This document shows, in pieces, positions 1 to 6,765 of a stretch of 64,000 nt of DNA. The position numbers and the translations under genes are program-made. The stretch's first letter is position 1; each line of letters begins with the position of its first letter. The stretch is from DAOTWA01 sp034435955 (GTDB taxonomy: Bacteria; Chloroflexota; Anaerolineae; Anaerolineales; Anaerolineaceae): NCBI GenBank assembly GCA_034435955.1, contig DAOTWA010000084.1, forward strand, positions 1 to 64,000. The letters are read 5' to 3'. The notes under the pieces were generated by a model. That model saw only the letters and a program-made list of their open reading frames with translations, was not told the origin of the DNA and made no database searches.

Positions 1-63
1 AAACACCAGAAGCAGGCCAAGGGTGCTGAAAGCGTTGTCGATGGAAGCGTTGAGAGCGTCCAC
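1..63 (-). CDS. Start of a truncated gene, probable membrane protein
   Basis: Only the first 21 codons are inside the window. Reading leftward from a GTG at 63-61, the peptide starts VDALNAS and turns hydrophobic (GLLLVF), which suggests a membrane segment or signal anchor. A TGAGG Shine-Dalgarno lies about 5 nt before the GTG and overlaps the stop of the gene upstream, so the two genes are probably translationally coupled. Too little is visible to name a family, and a chance ORF cannot be excluded. Confidence 0.5.
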   Translation of the reverse strand, partial: MDALNASIDNAFSTLGLLLVF

Positions 64-70
64 GTTGGCC

Positions 71-655
71 TCAGCGAGATGGAACGGGGGTCACGCCCAG
101 TTGGTCGCAGAGCAGAGTGTAGGAATCGGGAGCGACGTGGTAGGCGTTGGATTCGCCCTGTACGCGGGTCAGCTCCTGGAAACGCACACCGTGAGCGGCG
201 ATGATACGGTCCATCTCATCCACCAGGACACGGGAGGGGGCGTAGACCTTGTACTTCTGGCCGCCGCTCAGGCTCTCGGCGGCTGCAAGGATCTCGCGGA
301 TGGTGACATGGATCTCTTCCTCCAGGTCGTTACGGAAGCGCGCCAGGGTATTGGTGATCAATGCCCGGCTGCGCGTCTCGGATAGCTGGAAGAGGGAGCC
401 CACCCGGCGTTCGTCGGGGATTTTTAGAAAAAGGCGTTTAATCAGATGGAACAGGCGGTGTTGGCGGATGTCGTCCATGCGGGCGGGGACCTCGAGGCCG
501 AGGAACATGTCACGATACTCGTCCAGGGCGGCCAGAACTACGCCTTCAAGGGTGCGGGCGAATTCACCGTCGGTTTTTGCATACAGGAGAGCTTTCATGC
601 GGTCCGTTTCCCTGGCAGTAAAATACTCGCTCGGAATGGATATTGTGATCGCCAT
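71..655 (-). CDS. Conserved hypothetical protein, 194 aa
   Basis: I do not recognise a family. The ATG at 655 follows a near-perfect AAAGGAGG Shine-Dalgarno with 6 nt spacing, so the start is secure. The protein is soluble, charged and probably mostly helical, with long acidic/basic stretches in residues 20-130 and no signal peptide or membrane segment. The C-terminal third (from about residue 130: SGGQKYKVYAPSRVLVDEMDRI) looks like a small alpha/beta unit. The next gene leftward begins within 10 nt of its stop. A cytoplasmic or regulatory role is possible, but nothing in the sequence settles it. Confidence 0.7.
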   Translation of the reverse strand: MAITISIPSEYFTARETDRMKALLYAKTDGEFARTLEGVVLAALDEYRDMFLGLEVPARMDDIRQHRLFHLIKRLFLKIPDERRVGSLFQLSETRSRALITNTLARFRNDLEEEIHVTIREILAAAESLSGGQKYKVYAPSRVLVDEMDRIIAAHGVRFQELTRVQGESNAYHVAPDSYTLLCDQLGVTPVPSR

Positions 656-899
656 GGCGGCCTCCTTTCACAAAACACGGTGAAAAGTCCTCTGCATACA
701 GTATACAGCAATCGGCACCCAGCGCTCGATGCTCAACGCTCATTGATCAGCTTAGGGCTATCGTTTTCTGTAAGGGCGGGGAACTAACAGGAAAATACTT
801 CACGGTAGACGAAATCTGAATACTGATCACTGGTCACCGGTGGCTGGCCACCATTTACCGGTGAGTGTAGATCTAATTCTGGGAACTGATATGGGAAGG

Positions 900-971
900 C
901 GTCCCTGGCGAGATTCGAACTCGCGCATCTGGCTCCGGGGGCCAGCGCTCTATCCACTGAGCTACAGGGAC
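900..971 (-). tRNA. tRNA-Arg(CCG) with C33
   Basis: A full cloverleaf folds on the minus strand: acceptor GTCCCTG/CAGGGAC, D stem GCTC/GAGC, anticodon stem CTGGC/GCCAG, T arm GCGAG-TTCGAAT-CTCGC, discriminator G73. CCA is not encoded. The 7-nt anticodon loop is CCCCGGA, giving anticodon CCG (codon CGG). A20 and C35, the usual bacterial arginine identity bases, are present. Position 33, almost always U, reads C here. An Arg(CCG) assignment fits best; a glycine or proline reading would need a shifted loop. Confidence 0.93.
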
Positions 972-1056
972 GTTTGTAAATTAATTTTACCACCGATGAA
1001 TTTCAATGAAATCCCTTTTTAACCTTCTGTTGAAGGCAGGCGATGCCGGGTAAAAA

Positions 1057-2046
1057 TCAGTGCCCGACCAGCGGGGAAAGGGAAGCGAGTTCGGCGCGCA
1101 GGCGCTCGATTTCGGCGGCGTTGCCGCCCTCGTCGCCCATGCGGGCGAGTTGACGTTTTTTGTGGGCCAGCTCGCCGCAAAGCTGGTAGAAGCGCCAGGC
1201 GACCCTGTAACGGCCGCGGAAGAGGGCCGACAGGCGGGCGGCGGACTGGCTCCAGGCGGAGCAGGCGGTGCGGTATTGGTCGGCGGTCAGGGCGCCGCGC
1301 TGCACCTCCCCGGCCAGGTATTCTCTCAGCCAGCGGCGCTCACGGGCGGTGGCGTAGAAAATCACACCGAGCATGAAGAGCCAGCCGCTCCAGTCCAGCG
1401 CGGTGCCGAGCATCAGACCGCTCAGACCAGGGAGCAGCCCGGCCAGGGCGTTATGCAGGGCGTGGGCGGAGACAGCCAGACTCCAGCCAATGAGGGGAGC
1501 ACCCAGGCGGATTGCGGCGCTGCGGCTGAAGCGGGCGGCCGATAACCCCGCACCGGTAAAGGCGGTGTAAAAGGGGTGCTGCCAGCCGACCAGCACGACA
1601 CGGACGAAGGCCAGCAGGAATAAACCGCTAAAGCCATTCTGCAGGTAGCCATTGCGGTAGATGTATAAGGTGTTCTCGGCGGCGGCAAAGCCCAGGGCAG
1701 TCACGGCGGCATAGACGATGCCGTCGAGCAGGGAATCGAATTCGCTGCGGTAGCGAAGGAAGACGCCCAAGACGGCCAGACCTTTGAGGGTCTCTTCAAC
1801 GAGGGGGGCAATGAGGGTCGAGGTTGCCAGTTCAGAAGCAGCCAGCGAGCCGGTGAAGGCGTAAATGCCCGCGCCGAGCAGGGAGTTGATCAGCAGTGCG
1901 CCGCCACCGGCGACAAAGGCGCCCCACAGGAAAACGCCGGCCAGCAGACGGCGAGGCTCCTTTTCGTAGCGGTCGAGCCAGTAGACAATGGCGGCGTAAG
2001 CCAGGGCGGTGGAGACGCCCAGGAAGAGGGAGAGGAGAAAGCCCAC
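1057..2046 (-). CDS. PrsW-family intramembrane metalloprotease
   Basis: A polytopic membrane protein of about 329 aa. The first helix is followed by WLDRYEKEP, the signature of the PrsW family. The next conserved block carries the EE pair in PLVEETLKG, and later helices contribute histidines (GWQHPFYTAFTG, SAHALHNA). PrsW proteases cleave anti-sigma factors or other membrane proteins; the substrate here is unknown. The open frame extends upstream to 2160, but that extension is translated from tandem repeats. I place the start at GTG 2046, 6 nt after a TATAAT box and without Shine-Dalgarno, as expected for a leaderless mRNA. The C-terminal 80 residues are soluble and helical. Confidence 0.85.
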   Translation of the reverse strand: MGFLLSLFLGVSTALAYAAIVYWLDRYEKEPRRLLAGVFLWGAFVAGGGALLINSLLGAGIYAFTGSLAASELATSTLIAPLVEETLKGLAVLGVFLRYRSEFDSLLDGIVYAAVTALGFAAAENTLYIYRNGYLQNGFSGLFLLAFVRVVLVGWQHPFYTAFTGAGLSAARFSRSAAIRLGAPLIGWSLAVSAHALHNALAGLLPGLSGLMLGTALDWSGWLFMLGVIFYATARERRWLREYLAGEVQRGALTADQYRTACSAWSQSAARLSALFRGRYRVAWRFYQLCGELAHKKRQLARMGDEGGNAAEIERLRAELASLSPLVGH

Positions 2047-2052
2047 GGGTGA

Positions 2053-2081
2053 ATTATATAAATTTAATGTGGGGATGTCGA
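2053..2081 (-). promoter_or_regulatory. Promoter of the PrsW gene (leaderless)
   Basis: On the minus strand TCGACA (2081-2076) and TATAAT (2058-2053) are separated by 17 nt. TATAAT lies 6 nt before the GTG at 2046, so transcription should begin at or very near the start codon. Confidence 0.65.
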
Positions 2082-2088
2082 TGGATGG

Positions 2089-2191
2089 GATTAGCCCCAC
2101 CTCCAGGCCCGGATATGAGATTAGCCTCACCCCCTGGCCCGGATACGAGATTAGCCTCACCCCCCGGCCCCCTCTCCTAAAGGAGAGGGGG
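2089..2191. repeat. Tandem 30-bp repeats ending in a palindrome
   Basis: Two adjacent 30-bp units (2106-2135 and 2136-2165) differ at two positions. Each reads GGCCCGGATA-y-GAG followed by ATTAGCCTCACCCCC. A degenerate partial copy sits at 2089-2105. The array runs into a palindrome, CCCCTCTCCT-AA-AGGAGAGGGG (2169-2190). A related element lies at 34897-34970. Such C-rich intergenic repeats are dispersed in many genomes; this one is noncoding although an ORF runs through it. Confidence 0.75.
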
Positions 2192-2241
2192 AGGTAAGAT
2201 GTGACGAATTGTGGGTGGGGAAGGGCGTTCTTTTTGAGGGA

Positions 2242-2928
2242 TCAACTCTCTAAGAGAAGGGCGGTGCGCTCGACGCGGGCGGCGTGGGGGTCCAGGCCGC
2301 CGGCGGCGAGGACTTCCTCGGGGCGGCCGGTGGCCCCGGGCCGGGCGGCCAGGCGTAGATGGATGCGCGCGCGGCCATCCTGATCGGGTTCGAGCACGCG
2401 CAGGTCTTCGATCAAGGGGCGCAGGTCGTAGGATTTCTTCCGCCAGACGCGCGGAAGGCTGGTTGCAATCAGAAGGGGGGCGAAAAGGGCGGCCGCGTCG
2501 GCCGCGCCCGGGAGGTCCAACAGGGTGATGCAGTATTCGGCCGAGCGCACGCGCGTCTGCAGGGACGGCTCGTCCAGCGGTACGGGCGCAACCTCCATTA
2601 TTTCCAGGCCTGGCGGCGCGCAGCGACGCAGAGCAGCCTCGATCTCGGCGAGCGGCGGGGCAAATTCCAGCCACAGGTCGGCCAGCTCGCAGCGGCTGGT
2701 AAAGCCCAGCGGAAGGGCGCAGGCGAGCTGGATGCGCACCGAGGGGCGAAAGCCCTGGCTGTAGGCGACGGGCAGGCGGGTGCGGCGCAGCAGGCGTTCC
2801 CAGACACGCTGCAGGTCCAGGTGGCCGGTCCAGCGGAGGGCTTCGCCTTTTGCGAAGGTCACGCGGATGCGCTGGAACGGCGGAACGGCTGTTTTTAAGT
2901 CAATGGGATGGCGGGGGGTGTCATCCAA
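2242..2928 (-). CDS. Radical SAM-linked protein (DUF2344/TIGR03936 type)
   Basis: A 228-residue protein beginning near FQRIRVTFAKGEALRWTGHL and continuing with YSQGFRPSVRIQ, the pattern of the TIGR03936/DUF2344 family. These proteins are encoded beside, or fused to, the radical SAM protein encoded just upstream. The ATG lies 6 nt after the radical SAM stop, so both are co-transcribed. The biochemical role of the pair is not established. The family's co-occurrence suggests the two proteins form one complex acting on RNA or protein, but that is inference. Confidence 0.85.
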   Translation of the reverse strand: MDDTPRHPIDLKTAVPPFQRIRVTFAKGEALRWTGHLDLQRVWERLLRRTRLPVAYSQGFRPSVRIQLACALPLGFTSRCELADLWLEFAPPLAEIEAALRRCAPPGLEIMEVAPVPLDEPSLQTRVRSAEYCITLLDLPGAADAAALFAPLLIATSLPRVWRKKSYDLRPLIEDLRVLEPDQDGRARIHLRLAARPGATGRPEEVLAAGGLDPHAARVERTALLLES

Positions 2929-2934
2929 GGCGAG

Positions 2935-4851
2935 TCAGGCGACAGCGGTAGGCTGGGGACGGCGCTGGCGGACATCGGGGCAGGCCCAGGCGGGGCCAGG
3001 ATGGGCGGCGCGCAGATCGTTATAAGTCGGTAGGATGCCGCACGCCAGGCATTTCTCGCGGCAGAAGGGGCTGGAGCGCTCCTCCAGGCTGGCGCGGTAT
3101 TCTTTGAGCAGGAAGGAGCGGCGCAGGCCTGTCGAGATGTGCTCCCAGGGAAATACCTCATCCTCCCCACGCGGGCGCTGGGCGTAAAAAGCGGGGTCAA
3201 GCCCGGCTTCGGCGAAAGCTGCCTGCCAGGCGTCAAAGCGGAACTGGTCATTCCAAGCGTCGAACCTGGCGCCGCGTTTCCAGGCGTAATAGATAGCCTC
3301 CGAGACGCGCCGGTCGCCGCGCGAAAGCCAGGTTTCGAGGAGCGTTTCCTCGGGGGCGGTCCAGGACAGTTTGAGGCCGGGGCTGCGCAAAGCGTGTTTC
3401 AGCAGGCTGAGTTTGGCGCGCATCCCTGCGAGGGTTTCGGCCGGGACCCACTGGAAGGGGGTGTGGGCTTTGGGCACGAAGGTCGAAACGCCAGCGGTGA
3501 CGTGGGCGCGTCCGCCGATCTCCTGACGGCCGATGGCGAGCACCTGGCGGCAGAGGTCGGCGATGGCGGCCACGTCATCGAGGGTTTCGGAGGGGAGGCC
3601 GATCATGAAGTAGAGTTTGAGGCCGGTCCAACCGCGGCGGAAGATCTCGCGGGCGGTGGCGAGTAGCTGGTCGTGAGGTACGGGTTTGTTGATGATGCGG
3701 CGCATGCGCTCGGAGGCGGCTTCGGGGGCGAGGGTGAAGCCGCCGGCGGGGCGGGAGTCATGGAGGCGGTCCATCAGGTCGACCGAGAAGGATTCGATGC
3801 GCAGGGAGGGCAGGGAAATGGTGAGGCGGCGGGAGGCGAAGAGCTGAGCGAGGCGATCGACCAGGTCGAGAATATGCGCATAGTCACTAGAAGAGAGGGA
3901 CAGTAAACCGACTTCTTCGTAGCCAGTGCCGTCGAGGGCGGCTTCGATGGCGTCCACGATCTGGTCGACGGGGCGCTCGCGCACCGGGCGGGTGACATGA
4001 CCGGCAAGGCAAAAGCGGCAGCCGCGCGTGCAGCCGCGCATGATCTCGACCGCCACGCGGTTGTGGACCACGTCCACGGCGGGAACCAGGAAGCGGGTAA
4101 GGGGAGGGGGCAGCCCGGCCACGATGCGCTTGATCACCGGCAAGGGAGCGCGCTGGTCCAGGCGGCGCACGCGGGCCACCGTGCCGTCGGGGTGGTAATC
4201 GGCCTCGTAGAGTGCGGGGACGTACACGCCGTGAATCTGTGAAAGGGAGAGCAGCAAGTCGGGGCGACTGCCGCCGCGCTCATGCCAGGCCTGGTAGGCA
4301 GCGATCAGCTCGTGAATGACCTCCTCGCCCTCGCCGATGACGAAGGCGTCGATGAAGGCGTGCATCGGTTCGGGGTTGAAGGTCGCATGACCACCGGCAA
4401 TGATCAACGGGTCGCCTTGACGGCGGTCGGCGGAGAAGACCGGCAGGCCGGCCAGGTCGAGCAGGTTAAGGACGTTGGTGTAGAGGCTCTCGTAAGGCAG
4501 GGAGAAACCGATGATGTCGAAGTCGGAAAGCGGGCGCTTGCTCTCCAGGGAGTAGAGCGGCAAGCCGGCGGAGCGCATGGCTGCTTCCATGTCGACCCAA
4601 GGGGCGTATGCGCGCTCGGCCAGTGCATCCGCGCGGCGGTTAATCTCATCGTAGAGGATGGCCAGGCCGAGGTTCGGCAGGCCGATGTCGTAAATGTCCG
4701 GGAAGACCAGCGCGATGCGGGTGCGCACGGCATCCCAATCTTTAAGAATCTGGTTCAGCTCTCCGCCGGTGTAGCGGCCGGGTTTCTGCACAGTTGGAAG
4801 GATGCGTTCCAGACGCGAGCGTACCTCGTGGGGAGTAAGCGGTATGATCAC
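2935..4851 (-). CDS. Radical SAM protein (TIGR03960 type) with B12-binding-like N-terminus
   Basis: A 638-residue protein. Residues 40-200 look like a B12-binding-type domain (PDIYDIGLPNLGLAILYDEIN, IIAGGHATFNPEP). The radical SAM core follows, with its 4Fe-4S motif C274-x3-C278-x2-C281 (GCTRGCRFCLAG). The C-terminus carries extra cysteines (CREKCLACG) that may bind another cluster or a metal. The family uses SAM to start radical chemistry, but the substrate is unknown. Its ATG overlaps the DUF503 stop by 4 nt (ATGA) and the partner protein follows directly, so DUF503, this gene and the linked protein form one operon read from the promoter at 5150-5177. Confidence 0.88.
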   Translation of the reverse strand: MIIPLTPHEVRSRLERILPTVQKPGRYTGGELNQILKDWDAVRTRIALVFPDIYDIGLPNLGLAILYDEINRRADALAERAYAPWVDMEAAMRSAGLPLYSLESKRPLSDFDIIGFSLPYESLYTNVLNLLDLAGLPVFSADRRQGDPLIIAGGHATFNPEPMHAFIDAFVIGEGEEVIHELIAAYQAWHERGGSRPDLLLSLSQIHGVYVPALYEADYHPDGTVARVRRLDQRAPLPVIKRIVAGLPPPLTRFLVPAVDVVHNRVAVEIMRGCTRGCRFCLAGHVTRPVRERPVDQIVDAIEAALDGTGYEEVGLLSLSSSDYAHILDLVDRLAQLFASRRLTISLPSLRIESFSVDLMDRLHDSRPAGGFTLAPEAASERMRRIINKPVPHDQLLATAREIFRRGWTGLKLYFMIGLPSETLDDVAAIADLCRQVLAIGRQEIGGRAHVTAGVSTFVPKAHTPFQWVPAETLAGMRAKLSLLKHALRSPGLKLSWTAPEETLLETWLSRGDRRVSEAIYYAWKRGARFDAWNDQFRFDAWQAAFAEAGLDPAFYAQRPRGEDEVFPWEHISTGLRRSFLLKEYRASLEERSSPFCREKCLACGILPTYNDLRAAHPGPAWACPDVRQRRPQPTAVA

Positions 4852-5132
4852 AGCAATTCCAATTTTTGATCCAGGATTTGCTCGCCAGGCCAGGAGGCTT
4901 CAACGAAGCTGGCCACCTGCTGCAGCGCCCGGCGGGTAAAATCGGGGTCATTGCTAACCAGGACACAGGCGATGACCGTCTGTTGCCACGCGTCGTTGCG
5001 ATCCACCTCGGCAGCGGAGACGTTGAACTGGCGTCTTAAGCGCGCCAGAATGGGTTTGACCCGCCGGCGTTTCTCCTTGAGGGAGGTACAACCGGGCAGG
5101 TACAGGTGCAGGGTCAGCAATCCAACGCTCAT
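4848..5132 (-). CDS. DUF503 (YlxP-like) protein
   Basis: A 94-residue protein whose first half (LTLHLYLPGCTSLKEKRRRVKPILARLRRQFNVSAAEVD) carries the SLKEKR and FNVS-AEVD landmarks of DUF503. Family members are small alpha/beta proteins often found near ribosome-maturation genes in Firmicutes; their function is not firmly known. It is the first gene of the minus operon that continues into the radical SAM pair. A weak AGGAT Shine-Dalgarno precedes the ATG. Confidence 0.85.
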   Translation of the reverse strand: MSVGLLTLHLYLPGCTSLKEKRRRVKPILARLRRQFNVSAAEVDRNDAWQQTVIACVLVSNDPDFTRRALQQVASFVEASWPGEQILDQKLELL

Positions 5133-5149
5133 CTATCTATCCTGCGGTC

Positions 5150-5177
5150 ATTATAATCGATGCAAGCAAACCCCCAA
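5150..5177 (-). promoter_or_regulatory. Promoter of DUF503/radical SAM operon
   Basis: TTGGGG (5177-5172) and a perfect TATAAT (5155-5150) on the minus strand, 16 nt apart, lie about 18 nt upstream of the DUF503 ATG. Confidence 0.55.
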
Positions 5178-5229
5178 GAGCATCTGCTCCCTGTCAAGTC
5201 GAATGATCATGTTACCGAACGCGCTACTC

Positions 5230-5258
5230 TTGCAGAATGATCTCCGGGCGGGTACAAT
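5230..5258 (+). promoter_or_regulatory. Promoter of folC
   Basis: TTGCAG (5230-5235) and TACAAT (5253-5258) are spaced by exactly 17 nt. Transcription would start near 5265, leaving a leader of about 29 nt that carries AGGGG at 5276-5280. Confidence 0.65.
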
Positions 5259-5293
5259 CTCTGACAAATTCAATCAGGGGCCAGATAATTCAT

Positions 5294-6706
5294 ATGGAAG
5301 AGGAAATCGCCTACCAGGAAGCCCTGGATTATCTTTACAGCTTTATCGATTATAGCCTGACGAGGGCCTTTCGCTACGCACCGGAAAAGTTCAATCTGGG
5401 GCGGATGCGCCGGCTGATGGACCTGCTGGGCAACCCGCAGACGAAGTATCCGGTCATTCACGTGGCGGGCACGAAGGGCAAAGGCTCAACGGGGGCGATG
5501 ATGGCCAGCGCGCTGCGCGCAGCCGGCTACCGTACGGGGTTCTACACCTCCCCGCACCTGGTGGATTACGCCGAGCGCATCCAAATCGACGGGAGCAACA
5601 TCGCTCACGGCGAGCTGGCGGCGCTGGTCGAAGAGCTCAAACCAGCGGCGGCGCAAATCGAGGCGGTGACCACATTCGAGCTGACGACGGCGGCGGCCTT
5701 CCTGCACTTCGCCCGGAAAGGCGTGGACGCGGCGGTCATCGAGGTCGGGTTGGGCGGACGGCTGGACGCGACCAATGTGGTCGATCCGCTAGTGGCGGTG
5801 ATCACATCGATCTCATACGATCACATGGCCGTGCTGGGAAACACGCTGACGCAGATCGCGAGCGAGAAAGCAGGCATCATCAAGGCGGGCAGGCCGGTGG
5901 TGGTGGCTCCACAAAAGAGCGAGGCGTTCGAGGCCATCCAGCGCATCGCCGAAGAGCGCGGCGCGCCACTGGTCGTGGTAGGCAAAGATTACCACTACGC
6001 GGCCTGGTCGCACTCCCTGGATGGGCAGACCATGCTGGTATGGCCGGAGGCGGACCAGCCGCTGGTGGACGAGTTCATCGAAAGCGGCGGGCGAGCCCAA
6101 TGGGAGCCGGTACGGCTCAATCTGTCGCTGCTGGGCTTCCACCAGGTACAGAATGCGGCCACCGCTTATGCAGCGTTGCAGGTTGCCCGTCGGTCAGGGC
6201 TCGAGATTAGCGAGGCGGCCATTGCGCGCGGATTTGCGGAGACAGTCTGGCCGGCGCGCTTCGAGGTGCTGCGACGCAACCCGCCGGTGATCATCGATTC
6301 GGCGCATAACCGCGATTCGGCGCTGCGCTTGCGCCTTGCGCTGGACGATTACCTGCCTGGCCAGCCGGTGATCCTGGTGTTTGGCGCCTCAGAGGATAAA
6401 GATGTGGCGGGGATGTTCACAGAGCTGCTGCCACGCGTTCAGCGGGTGGTCGCCACCCAATCGGTACACCCACGGGCCATGGAAGCTGAGCAGTTGGTAG
6501 CGCTGGCCCACCAGGCCGGGACGCCGGCGCAGGCGATTGTACCGCTGGAGGACGCGCTGGTACGCGCGCTCGAGTGGGCGGGTTCGGTATCAGCGGTGGT
6601 GGTGGCGGGCAGCATTTTCGTGGCGGCGGCCGCCCGCGAGGTATGGAGCCGCTTACCAATGGCCATTCGCTCGGCCAATGGAGTAGGGGAAATCGGTCGC
6701 GATTAG
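5294..6706 (+). CDS. folC: Bifunctional folylpolyglutamate synthase/dihydrofolate synthase
   Basis: A 470-residue Mur-ligase-fold enzyme that adds glutamate to dihydropteroate and to folates in one-carbon cofactor synthesis. The P-loop is HVAGTKGKGST (about residues 56-66). EVGLGGRLDATNVV and SYDHMAVLGNT follow, as does the second-domain block IDSAHNRDSALRL, all typical of FolC. The frame is open from 5237, but the ATG at 5294 fits the family N-terminus (EALDYLYSFIDYSL) and has AGGGG 13 nt upstream. It is transcribed divergently from the DUF503 operon and precedes lon by 59 bp. Confidence 0.95.
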   Translation: MEEEIAYQEALDYLYSFIDYSLTRAFRYAPEKFNLGRMRRLMDLLGNPQTKYPVIHVAGTKGKGSTGAMMASALRAAGYRTGFYTSPHLVDYAERIQIDGSNIAHGELAALVEELKPAAAQIEAVTTFELTTAAAFLHFARKGVDAAVIEVGLGGRLDATNVVDPLVAVITSISYDHMAVLGNTLTQIASEKAGIIKAGRPVVVAPQKSEAFEAIQRIAEERGAPLVVVGKDYHYAAWSHSLDGQTMLVWPEADQPLVDEFIESGGRAQWEPVRLNLSLLGFHQVQNAATAYAALQVARRSGLEISEAAIARGFAETVWPARFEVLRRNPPVIIDSAHNRDSALRLRLALDDYLPGQPVILVFGASEDKDVAGMFTELLPRVQRVVATQSVHPRAMEAEQLVALAHQAGTPAQAIVPLEDALVRALEWAGSVSAVVVAGSIFVAAAAREVWSRLPMAIRSANGVGEIGRD

Positions 6707-6765
6707 AGGTACCGGTAAACCAGGGGTTCAGCGTTGAGCCCTGAGGAGGAGAAAAGGTTAGTCTT

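Noticed and set aside
2047..2160. N-terminal extension of the PrsW frame
   Set aside because: It is translated from the tandem repeats and lies upstream of the promoter and GTG start.
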